DNA from: Endocalyx cinctus
Taxonomy: Eukaryota; Ascomycota; Sordariomycetes; Amphisphaeriales; Apiosporaceae
Direction of reading: 5' to 3'
Assembly: GCA_001600455.1 (NCBI GenBank)
Contig: BCKC01000006.1
Coordinates: forward strand, 744,001-808,000
Length of the DNA stretch: 64,000 nucleotides
The notes below the pieces were generated by a model that was not told the origin of the DNA, searched no databases, and saw only the letters and a list, made by a program, of their open reading frames with translations. A program made the position numbers and the translations under genes. Positions 35,001 through 43,956 of the stretch are shown piece by piece. Positions within the stretch are counted from its first letter, which is position 1. Each line of letters opens with the position of its first letter.

Positions 35001-36028
35001 GGCATCTACTTAATTGATCATACAAAGTATGAATCTAAATTTAGTTATGTCAAGTTTCTATAGGCATAGGAAGTGAGTCAATAACGACCTAGGTAATTAC
35101 CCATCCGCGGGTCTATCCCTTTTCTCAAGCTAATTATGACGAAGTCACCACACTCTACCATTTTTTTTGAAGGGTCTCGTGATCATTATATTGATTTTTT
35201 TCCCTTCCTTTGTTTTTCTCTGTCCAGTTTTGCGGCGAGAAACTTTCCTAATAATATAGAGTATACTTTACCTAGGCTACTTAGAAGGTAGTTGAAGAAG
35301 ATACCTAATATCTACTGAATATAGTTAATAAATACCTTTTAATAATTAAATATCCGAGTTAACAAAGTTGCCTCTACTTTTAATTTTATAATATCAAACA
35401 ATCTCAAAGTATACTCCAAAATCCTAGTTGAACCTCGATACAGGCTTTCTATAATCAATCACTCGAAGCTCCGAGACTATCATATGTACTGTTCTGTTTT
35501 TAACTCATATGCTTAGAAGTGAATATATTTTCTACGAGCTTGTGAACACCATCAAATTCAAAATCCACCCCAGAGATTTTCTCCCATCTGGCTTTGGTAC
35601 CATCAAAATTTGACATTTGATCGAACCCATTCACCTCAACTTTCGCGTCTAATTATCATCTACTATGGAAGGTTTAGCTTGAACCTTTGCGCTTAGCCCG
35701 GAAATCCTTTACTAGGCTTCTTCTCTTTCTTCGAAAAGGAAAAAAGTTTAAAATTCAGCAGGTGCTTAAAGTAGAATCTCTTGGCACATAAATAGAGAGC
35801 TTTCCTCCCATCTCAAATATTTCAGATTCTTTTCACAGAACATCCATAGACTAGAAATTAGCAAATTACTTTCTCAACACTAAAGCAGTTTCTTATCTAT
35901 TCTTGAATACTTATCTTCAGTTCTTTCTCTCTCTCTTTCTCTTACTTTCCCTCCCAACCTCATATTATAACCAATTCTATTTCTTTCCGAGTTGACAGCA
36001 CGTCTTGCGACAAATCAAAAACAACACA
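32099..36028. other. 3.9 kb AT-rich intergenic region
   Basis: Short ORFs only. Simple sequence includes a T run at 32116-32135, a (TA)n tract at 32158-32176 and an A run near 33387-33404. A fold-back repeat at 33809-34011 is listed separately. The last 100 bp before 36029 are CT-rich (35925-35950), a common feature of fungal core promoters. Confidence 0.55.
33809..34011. repeat. Fold-back (inverted) repeat, two 72-bp arms
   Basis: The left arm (33809-33880) and the reverse complement of the right arm (33940-34011) match at about 59 of 72 positions by eye, with a 59-bp spacer. The best core is CCAAGACGCTATA-TACTTT followed by TAGACA. Of the 13 mismatches I count, 10 are transitions (C/T or A/G), the pattern left by repeat-induced point mutation or by deamination. 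It could be a MITE-like element or an old inverted duplication. I see no coding capacity or clear target-site duplication. Confidence 0.7.
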
Positions 36029-37024
36029 ATGGCCAAGTTTTCTTCCACTTCTCGCCACCAAGGTCTCTCGCCTCGCCCCCAGAAGCCCAGAGCACCTATG
36101 AAGTGGAATGAAGGTGACATCGCCTATCTGAAGTCTTCTGAACAGTTCAACGGAAAAGACTACACGGAGTTGATTAAGTCCAAGAAACTATCACCAGGAG
36201 CGACAAACCATCCTGTCATAATCCTAGAAGCATCGGAAGACTCGAAACATTACCTAGTCGTAACTATCTCCGCTTACTCTTCCGGGCCCGACAACAACTA
36301 CCTCCCACCATGGAAACAGCCTGCTCATAATTGCAAGGCTGCTTCTGATTTCCGAGCATTCGTTGGATCGGTCAAACCCCCAAGCTCTAAATACGACCAT
36401 CTCCACCTCCAGGGAAGCAAAAAATGTCCCAAAGCTAAGACATCGTGGGTCTACATCAAACGCCCCTTTGTCGTCCCTTCGACAACCCTCGGGTGGTTTA
36501 ACAAATCCTCGGAGCTCCTTCGAATGACGGAGGAGAGTTTGAACGACCTCAGCACCCAAGTTAGATCGAGTTATCGCGGTGGGTTGGACCCATGGTCCCG
36601 TGCCAGTCACGGCCTCTCCGGAGTTGCTGTCAAGGACCAGGCTGTCGGGGATACAGCACCGACACCTACGACACCCCAAACGCCTTCTCAGCAGGCAAAT
36701 ATCGCGCCCCTAAAGCGAAAGGAGAGAGAGGACGACCGTAGAAGTAACAAGACTGCGGCTGAATCCTCTCCGACCGCAAAGAAATCCTGGCTTTCGGCGC
36801 CAGCCTCTCCCCCTGCCCCCCCTCCCGCAACTCCTCTAACTCCTCCTCCATCCCCCCCTAAAACTCCGATTTCTGCCAAGAAGTCATGGAGTTCGATTGT
36901 TGCGGCCCCCTCCGTTCCCGCCACCGTTCCCGCTCCAGCTGCGCTTGAGCCGATCACTCCACCCCCAAGCCCAGTCTCGAAATCATGGAGCTCGGTTGCT
37001 GCTCGGGGAGCGAAGAGGAGTTAG
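36029..37024 (+). CDS. Uncharacterised fungal protein, N-terminal compact domain and Pro-rich KSW-repeat tail
   Basis: A single exon; I use the ATG at 36029 (MAKFSSTSRHQGLSP, 331 residues), preceded by the context CAACACA, rather than the start at 36005. Residues about 30-160 look like one folded domain: KWNEGDIAYLKSSEQFNG, HPVIILEASEDSKHYLVVTI, NNYLPPW and KTSWVYIKRPFVVP. The spacing of the GDI, HPVIIL and late beta-strand blocks recalls the SH3-like barrel seen in PemK/MazF-type folds, but this is a weak impression and no function follows from it. The tail (about 215-331) is disordered, rich in Pro, Ser, Thr and Ala, with three copies of a K-S-W-[LS]-S motif set between proline-rich spacers, plus a basic patch KRKEREDDRRSNK that could be nuclear targeting. 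I do not recognise the gene. Confidence 0.75.
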   Translation: MAKFSSTSRHQGLSPRPQKPRAPMKWNEGDIAYLKSSEQFNGKDYTELIKSKKLSPGATNHPVIILEASEDSKHYLVVTISAYSSGPDNNYLPPWKQPAHNCKAASDFRAFVGSVKPPSSKYDHLHLQGSKKCPKAKTSWVYIKRPFVVPSTTLGWFNKSSELLRMTEESLNDLSTQVRSSYRGGLDPWSRASHGLSGVAVKDQAVGDTAPTPTTPQTPSQQANIAPLKRKEREDDRRSNKTAAESSPTAKKSWLSAPASPPAPPPATPLTPPPSPPKTPISAKKSWSSIVAAPSVPATVPAPAALEPITPPPSPVSKSWSSVAARGAKRS

Positions 37025-37941
37025 CAGGTGGTTGTAAAGGCCAATCCTCCCCATAATTCCCACGAACTAAACCCTCTTTACAATAAACCCACTTTACAAG
37101 ATCGCGCAAGTCGTCCTGTCGGCACAGGGCCGTGAAAAGTGGCGAACTCTATCGAGGGAAGTGGAGACCCACTGGTTATCCCATTTCCCAAGACATATCA
37201 AGAGTATTACATTCACGGAGGAATTAGCTAGAATCATCTCTTCTAGGGCTTTACATAACCCTGGCCTGTATTTTTTTAACCCCGACAAAGAAAGTGATTT
37301 GGTTTTTTTTTTTTTTTTTTTTTTTTTTTGCGAGAGGGATACCCGAACACTAATGGTGTAGCTGATCGCATCTAGCGAGCGTCCGTTATATTCGAATTTG
37401 AGTTGATACCCCTGAAGCATTTCGAGCGTTTAGGATACCATATAGCATAGTGATTAAATACTACTATTTTATGAACTGTATACAGATATAATCAAGCTCC
37501 ACCTTGTTTCTGATCAATGACTTGAATGTTGTCCCCAAACATAGTGAATCGTGATAATTCAGTATTTGAATTGTATGATATGGTATGAAATGATTCGTAA
37601 ATTTATTTTCCCAAAATACGCATCAAGTTCAGTTTATATCACATAATTAAGAAGAAGACCAACCGAGAAAAAAAGAACGAGAAAGATAGAGATATGTACT
37701 TTAAGTGACACTATCAGACTGTGCAGGCAGGTCAGTAACTGACTTCTTAAGGAGAAAAGGGGAAGGGGGAACTGTGGGCAGCTGAAATCAGCTGTACTCC
37801 AAGAGCAGCGACTCAGCATCAAAGATAAAATCCACAAATATGAACAATACCATCCTCTCCTTTACTTACCTTTTCTGATTTTAAGCCACATAGACTTCCG
37901 AAAATATTAAACTAAAACAAATACTTACATATTTCGTAAAT
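37025..37941. other. Intergenic region
   Basis: About 0.9 kb with a T run of about 27 at 37303-37329. No gene is supported. Confidence 0.6.
37303..37329. repeat. Poly-T run of about 27
   Basis: The longest homopolymer in the window, in non-coding DNA about 280 bp after the end of the Pro-rich protein gene. Confidence 0.9.
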
Positions 37942-39279
37942 ATGCCGAAATCAATCGAAGCTCGTGAAGTAGCTTCGATTATGCTATTGTGGCATTCTTT
38001 AGACTTAGTCTCTATTAAGAAAGTACAGTCGCTTTGGGCCGGCTACGGACACATATGCGAGCTTGTGGCCCGCACCACAGACCGAAGAACTGCGGCGCGA
38101 ATGCAAGAGATATTTCAACGCAAAATCAATGATGGTAATGATAATGATAATAACACTGGGGCGGATCCAAATTATCAGGCTACATTTCCCTTTATACTGA
38201 AATTGATCTCTCCTCCACCTTCCAAGCCGGGTTCGGAAGATGAAGGACATCTACGAAAGATAATGAGTTACGAAGTAGAACAGCATTTTTACAATTCAAT
38301 AGCACCCCAACTAGGAGATCAAATCGCCGTCGCGCGATGCATCGCTAGCACTGGTGACATGGATGGGAAACCCGGGGCGGAGCTCCTTCAGGGCTGCACC
38401 GCTTTTATCATGACGGATCTGCGGTATCATTACCCCATTGCTGGGGAGAAACGAGCTGAACTCAACGACACTCAAGTCTACGCGGCTCTGAATTGGCTCT
38501 CAAGCTTTCATAAAAGGTCGTGGGATGTATCATCTTCGTCGTCCTTGAACGACCTGCTTTTACCGCCACTAGAGGAAGCGGAGAGGAGAAGAAAGCTGCA
38601 GCAGGGTCGGAGAACACCAGGTATCTGGCTTAATGGAGGATACACGTACTTAGCGACGCGACGCAAGGAATACGCCTCTCTTGCCCGTGATAAGACATCC
38701 GAGTGGTCCGCGGCGCTGTGCAAGCCGGTTGGAGATGGGCTTTCCGTTGCCGAGATGGTGGCCCGGTTCCTGACGCCACGGGGCGGGAGACCATTTGAGA
38801 CTTATATTCACGGGGACGTGAAGTCGGAAAACCTCTTCACCACCCAATCCGGCGAGCGAGTGGCCTTCTTCGATTTTCAATACGTCGGCGTGGGTTTAGG
38901 CGTCTGCGATCTTGCGAAGCTTTTCACCTGTTCCGTGCCCCTACACATGTTAATCGAGGATCCCGACTCGGTATACGAAAACTCCACACTCCCTATGGGC
39001 GAAGGAGAGAAACGGCTACTCGAGCACTACCGTACGAACCTACTATCATCGGCTGGGGAAGGAGAAGCCGCACCTCGATATGATTGGCCGACTTTTGTGA
39101 GGCATTGGGAGACTGCGCTGGTTGATTGGCTCCGGTTTCAGGCGTCGTGGGGATTCTGGGGAAATACGGAGTGGCTCGAACTCCGCGTTAGGTCGATATT
39201 GAAGGATCGAGGATGGAAAGATTGGCTCCTTGAGCAACAGGTCGATGGGGAAGATGCGCGCTCATCACTCCCGAACTAA
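37942..39279 (+). CDS. APH/ecdysteroid-kinase-like phosphotransferase
   Basis: A single exon of 445 residues. It has the protein-kinase-like fold of aminoglycoside phosphotransferase and EcKinase-type small-molecule kinases. FPFILKLISPPP near 85 holds the likely ATP-binding lysine, and EVEQHFYNSIAPQL gives the alpha-C-like helix with Glu. The hinge-like FIMTDLRYHYPI follows. The catalytic loop is ETYIHGDVKSENLF (H290, D292, N297), and the metal-binding Asp is in FFDFQYVGVG (D311) followed by VCDLAKLFTCS. Fungal members are common and mostly without known substrate; relatives phosphorylate small alcohols, drugs or steroids. No signal peptide is visible. It lies between the unrecognised Pro-rich protein and the cysteine-rich peptide gene, in AT-rich surroundings. 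Confidence 0.85.
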   Translation: MPKSIEAREVASIMLLWHSLDLVSIKKVQSLWAGYGHICELVARTTDRRTAARMQEIFQRKINDGNDNDNNTGADPNYQATFPFILKLISPPPSKPGSEDEGHLRKIMSYEVEQHFYNSIAPQLGDQIAVARCIASTGDMDGKPGAELLQGCTAFIMTDLRYHYPIAGEKRAELNDTQVYAALNWLSSFHKRSWDVSSSSSLNDLLLPPLEEAERRRKLQQGRRTPGIWLNGGYTYLATRRKEYASLARDKTSEWSAALCKPVGDGLSVAEMVARFLTPRGGRPFETYIHGDVKSENLFTTQSGERVAFFDFQYVGVGLGVCDLAKLFTCSVPLHMLIEDPDSVYENSTLPMGEGEKRLLEHYRTNLLSSAGEGEAAPRYDWPTFVRHWETALVDWLRFQASWGFWGNTEWLELRVRSILKDRGWKDWLLEQQVDGEDARSSLPN

Positions 39280-40163
39280 TAATTTAAATGATTATAGAAT
39301 TTGATAGAATCAGAAATAGACTTACGATTTTATAACAATGGGACGCTTTTAGATAAGTATATCATGTATAGTTACTAAACACCGCTCATTTTAAGAGATA
39401 TAAGCCTAGGTTAGGTTGTCTTTGAATATATCTACAATAAATAACTACAACTTGATGAATTATTGGGATAGCTACCTACCTTTACGATGCTGAATATTAT
39501 AACCAATCAACGATTTAGCACTTCAAGACTTTCACAAATTGTTAGATTTCAAACATGACGGACAGCTCATTTTCGGGGCCAAATTATCAATTTCCTATGT
39601 ATATCTTTTGTTCGCTTCTGGGGGTGCATATAATTGTCAAGCACAAGGCCTGGTTGTTGGGTTAAAATCGTAAGATTTTACTGTTCTGAAAAATGAAGTT
39701 ATTATTGTTGTTGATGTTGTGAAATAATTCTGCTAGTCAGAATTATTTCGAGTGTAAGTGAGCTGGCGTACAGGCCAGCTCCGCACTGGCCACATACACC
39801 AGCCTGTGGCTGGTGATGTGGCTGGTGTGGCTTATACTCCAGCTAGCTACTAATAATCAACACTGGTCGACTGTGATAGTGTCCCTTTAGCCATCCACCT
39901 TTGAATCCACCCTAGCCCAAAATCATTTGACCACCGAGCCAAAATAGTCGTTGCCTATCTATCCACCCATCATCCACGGTTTAATAACGAAATGAATTGT
40001 CTTTCTGAAGGGTTCGTCCTCCAGTTATGTCCCGCTAGTTAGATAGAGATAGATAAAAGCGTAGTTATCTGTTCATGGAAATTTCCATATTAGCATACTT
40101 TCTTAAAATAATAATAACAAGAAGTAAAAAGAGAAAGTCCAAGCTTACGTTAAAATGACTGAC
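39280..40163. other. Intergenic region with hairpin cluster
   Basis: About 0.9 kb between the kinase-like gene and the oppositely oriented cysteine-rich peptide gene. The only notable content is the group of inverted repeats at 39721-39821. Confidence 0.6.
39721..39821. repeat. Cluster of three short perfect or near-perfect hairpins
   Basis: First: GAAATAATTCTG, 5-nt loop, then its exact complement (39721-39749). Second: GAGCTGGC, 6-nt loop, exact complement (39760-39781). Third: CCACATACACCAGCC, 3-nt loop, GGCTGGTGATGTGG (39790-39821), matching except for a one-base bulge. They follow each other within 100 bp, between two convergent gene ends, and could act in transcript 3'-end formation or be the remains of a mobile element. 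Confidence 0.75.
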
Positions 40164-40361
40164 TTAGCAGCAGCTGCCACCAGGCCAGCAGCCGAACGAG
40201 GAGCAGCAGTTGAAGATGCAGTCGTTCGGGTTACAGAAGCAATCGAGATCGCCTCGACGCTCAACTTCCACATCGGTAGGGTTGGCAGGGTCGCGAGGGA
40301 GGGCCAGGCCGGTGGCGGCGAGGGCCATGACGGCAGTGAAGGTACGGAGAGAGAAATACAT
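40164..40361 (-). CDS. Small secreted cysteine-rich pre-pro-peptide
   Basis: A single exon of 65 residues. Residues 1-20 (MYFSLRTFTAVMALAATGLA) form a clear signal peptide. A short acidic/Pro pro-segment follows and ends VEVERR, a dibasic site of the type cut by Kex2. The predicted mature part is only 29 residues and holds eight cysteines in its last 25, in the order C-x-C-x4-C-x3-CC-x4-C-x5-CC, enough for four disulfides. The C terminus ends directly in CC. Such a layout is seen in secreted fungal effectors, antimicrobial peptides and knottin-like peptides. I do not recognise a named family, and activity is unknown. The plus-strand ORF over the same bases is a shadow, since only the minus strand has signal peptide, Kex2 site and regular cysteine spacing. 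Confidence 0.75.
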   Translation of the reverse strand: MYFSLRTFTAVMALAATGLALPRDPANPTDVEVERRGDLDCFCNPNDCIFNCCSSFGCWPGGSCC

Positions 40362-42570
40362 TTTTATTTATTGTTTTGCCTTTGTTGATTCTGATAGATA
40401 TAAGATTTGGTTGGTTCTTTAGTATGATTAAGTTATTCGTTTATATTGAGGATGATGATAGAGAGAGAGAGGAGGAAGAAGAAAAAGAGGTAGAACTGGG
40501 GCTGTATTTATATAAAAATATATGGAAGTGAATATCTAAAATATGACACTAGAGTAGCTCTTTTGACTCTGGCTATGCATCGTTCATTATCTTTCTACCA
40601 TATATACCCTTGATGTGGGTGACTAGAAACATCGACCTCGTAATTCAACTCTTCTATTAACCTGTATTCCCTTCACATGTCTCAAAATTTCATCATTCTT
40701 GAGACTGTAAGCTCGAAGTTATGACCAAATATCGTGTTCTCCTGACAGAAGTGGAAGCAAGAGGTAATTATTACTAACTCCTTATATTTCAGAAATGCGA
40801 TTTTCTATCACTCACATGATCAATCTGAACCCTCCATTAACTATGTGCGAGTTGAATCTAAATGGCGGTGTGTATAACTCGTGCTCTTGGAATAGGAGTT
40901 CGCACCATGCAGAAAATCTGAGGCTAGGTTCATGACAAGGTCTAAGGGTGAGCGTATTTACATTCGTTTTTGAATAACTCTCAAATCTTTTCTATGCCTC
41001 ATCAACTCATCACCCATATTTACTGAAAACACGATGTGTATTCGCCCCCTCTATTCCCCGTTATCATTGGCCACTGCCATAAATGAAATCACCAAACCAT
41101 AATGGCGGATAACGAAAGAAATATCCCACTAAAAGAATAATCAGAGAGTTGTTCTTTACTTACTTTGATTGTGATGTCATGCCTTTTTTTTTCACATTCT
41201 GTCTATGACCATTCACCGGTTGGTATAGAATCCAGAGAAAGAGAATGAAAATGAGTCTAACTAGTCAAGCTCCCTGCGTGGCTGGTTATATTCAACACGA
41301 TATCTCTTTTTACAGTGAAATTCATAGAGAAGTTAGTATATGCAGGGTCTTCAGGATGTTTGACCTGAATTCAAAGTCACCAAGTTCATATGTGTAAGAT
41401 AGGGCGGTGAACTTGATCAGCTACATGCATCTTGACTCTCCTGAAGTACACATTGCATAATTGATAAATTTCTACGCGGTAGTTTGTTATATCAGTTGCC
41501 CCGTCATGCCTTCATTTTTTATATTCTTCTATATGCAGTCTGAGACTAGTGGGCTATACTATAATATTCAATTCCTAAGGTCACCATATGAGAGTCTATT
41601 ATGGATTATGTTGGCTATCTTACGTTCTTAGAAGCTCTATTTATACCTAACTTACATACGATATCTGGATCTTACTCACACTCTGATTCAGAAATAACAA
41701 GGCTCGCATTTATCGAGGTTGATAAAATTCCTTCCCTGTTGTCGTACATCTCCTTTTTTCGAATCACCTCTCAACTCAACTGGTGTTCGAGAAGACATCA
41801 TTCACCCTACAAAAAACTGCGTGCATGAAAATATCACTTGGCAGAGTAATAACATGTGTCATAAGAACACCGAAAATATATAAATCTATCCATATATAAT
41901 ATACCAGGTTAAATAGGTGTTGATAAAAAGGTGAACCGGCCCCTCTTTATGTTGGACGGCTCCACGCGGCCTCGGTATCGGCCCCGCAAGATAATTTATA
42001 TATACGACTATATACATATATGATAACGTTTACCATAAGGATATCTATGAAGTAAAGTAGGAAGTTATATATAAGATGAACCTATATGTGACGTCCGACA
42101 TGCTAAGCTCCAAAGCGATGTATCCCTACAGTCAGAAGGTAAGGTCCTGAAGACGCCCTCGACTACTCACAATGATGATTGGATTCTAAGAGACGTGGTT
42201 GATATCCCGACCGAGTATGCTGGCGAGGCAATAAGACGAAGTAGGGTATATGGAATTACAGTGCTTATCGTTAAGGAAGTGAAGTTTGAGGCTAAATATA
42301 CCATAACTTAGAACTAGAAGCTCATGCTCAGACCGCCCACCTGCCCTACCGGCAATTAACGAATTGTAAATTACCGGCCCCACAAGATTTATTATCAGGT
42401 CATCAACGTCTTAGGTTTCTCCATATACTGTCAGGTATTAGTCCTCAGCTAGTTCTTGAAGAGTGATCTCTCTCGTAATCTATGGCACTTGGAAAATTCC
42501 AGCATAATTCAGAGGACATCATTGTGTGGAGCTCAAAAGAATACTCGAACTCTTCGACGGACTTGGCAAT
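40362..42570. other. AT-rich intergenic region
   Basis: About 2.2 kb containing the upstream regions of the cysteine-rich peptide gene (left) and of the dioxygenase-like gene (right). GAGA-rich DNA lies at 40460-40495, where the peptide gene's core promoter would be. No further gene is supported. Confidence 0.55.
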
Positions 42571-43956
42571 ATGATGCTTTTAAACCGATGTCTAGTTGCT
42601 GCGTTGATATCAAAGGTGGCGTTAGCACATCCTGGCCACGATGTTTCCAATGAACTCGCCGCTCGACGACAGTTCCTCGACAGCCACACGAGTCACCTAG
42701 GCCACTGCAAGGAGGTGCATAAAACACGTGGTTTTCAAGACCGTGCCGTGAGCAGACGCCATGAGCGAGCGAATAAGCTCTCAAAATCGCCAAATCTATT
42801 AGGTATGAGTTCCTTACGGAAGGCTCAGTTTCATAATACTTTTTGTCGCTGATAGGAAGCACATCATATAAGTGCGACAGACTTCTTCGCCTATAGACAT
42901 CAATCATAAGTCGGATGAATCATTCGATGCGTCTACTGATCCGGCCATCGTTTTCGGTGGCGAGAACTCGTGTGTTCTGAGCCCCGAGGCCACCGAAGGT
43001 CCATTTTGTGAGTCTTGCGCTGCTATTATACACGGCAGGTAGTCCATATCCCTAACCGAATATTTTCATTCGACTACCTAGATGTCGCCGGCGAAAGTAT
43101 CCGAACCGAACTTGTCGAAGATCAGGAGGGCGTGCCTCTTCATCTTGACATTCAGATTATCGACGTTAATACATGTGAACCGGTCGAGGGCCTATACTTA
43201 GAAATGTGGAGTGAGTGTTTTATATGCCATGTAACTCTTTTTAAGAAGTATAGATTAAAAAACAGCTAAACACTCTTTCTCTACCATGACACAGACGCGA
43301 ACTCCACCGGCGTCTACAGCGGCGCGCTCGCGGTCGTAAACGGCATCGGGATGAGCGACGTCGCGAACCTAAACCGGACATTCCTGCGAGGAGCTCAGCA
43401 GACGGACTCGGAGGGCGTCGCCCAATTCTCGACCATCTTCCCCGGACACTACGCCGGAAGGACCACGCACGTGCACATCCTCACGCACCTGCTCGGCGAG
43501 GACGGTGCCAAGCCCGAGGCGAACGGGACCCTGTGGGACACGCGGGCGACGCACGCGGGGCAGGTCTTCTTCGACCAAGCCCTCATCGACGCCGTCGAGG
43601 CGACCGCGCCGTACTCGGCGAACGGGCAGGCCCGTCTGGAAAACGCCCGGGACGCTATCCTGGCTCAGGAATCGGCCGCCGGGGCCGACCCGTTTTTCGA
43701 GTACGTGTTCTTGGGCGGCGAAGAACTGACGGCTGAGGAAGGCGTCTTCGCCTGGATCACCCTCGGCGTCGACATGACCTTCTCCCGCGACGTCATGGCC
43801 GTGGCGATGAAGTTCGAGAACGGCGGCGAGATGAAGACGGATAACCCGAAGGTGCCGGGGCTCAGCGAGATTTTTCCGGGCGGTTTCCCGACCGCGTACC
43901 AGCCGGGCTTTGGAGCGCCGTCGCAACCTGCCCCAACTCCGACGTCGACCGAGTGA
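42571..43956 (+). CDS. Secreted intradiol ring-cleavage dioxygenase-like protein
   Basis: Four exons, 42571-42802, 42897-43007, 43082-43210 and 43295-43956, give 377 residues; the introns of 94, 74 and 84 bp all keep frame. The ATG at 42571 starts a signal peptide (MMLLNRCLVAALISKVALA). The N-terminal 110 residues are charged. The catalytic domain begins CVLSPEATEGPFYVAGE and continues GVPLHLDIQIIDVNTCEPV. The Fe(III) ligand set of intradiol enzymes can be placed as Y165 (NSTGVYSG), Y210 (PGHYAGR), H216 and H218 (RTTHVHIL), so the protein should bind iron. The C terminus is Pro/Thr-rich. The family opens catechol or hydroxyquinol rings; extracellular fungal members are thought to act on aromatic compounds from plants, but their true substrates are little known. 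The best-supported exon is the last; the first junction is the least certain. Confidence 0.9.

Noticed and set aside
40155..40388. Plus-strand ORF over the cysteine-rich peptide gene
   Set aside because: Ala/Glu/Val-rich shadow; the minus strand has the signal peptide, Kex2 site and ordered cysteines.
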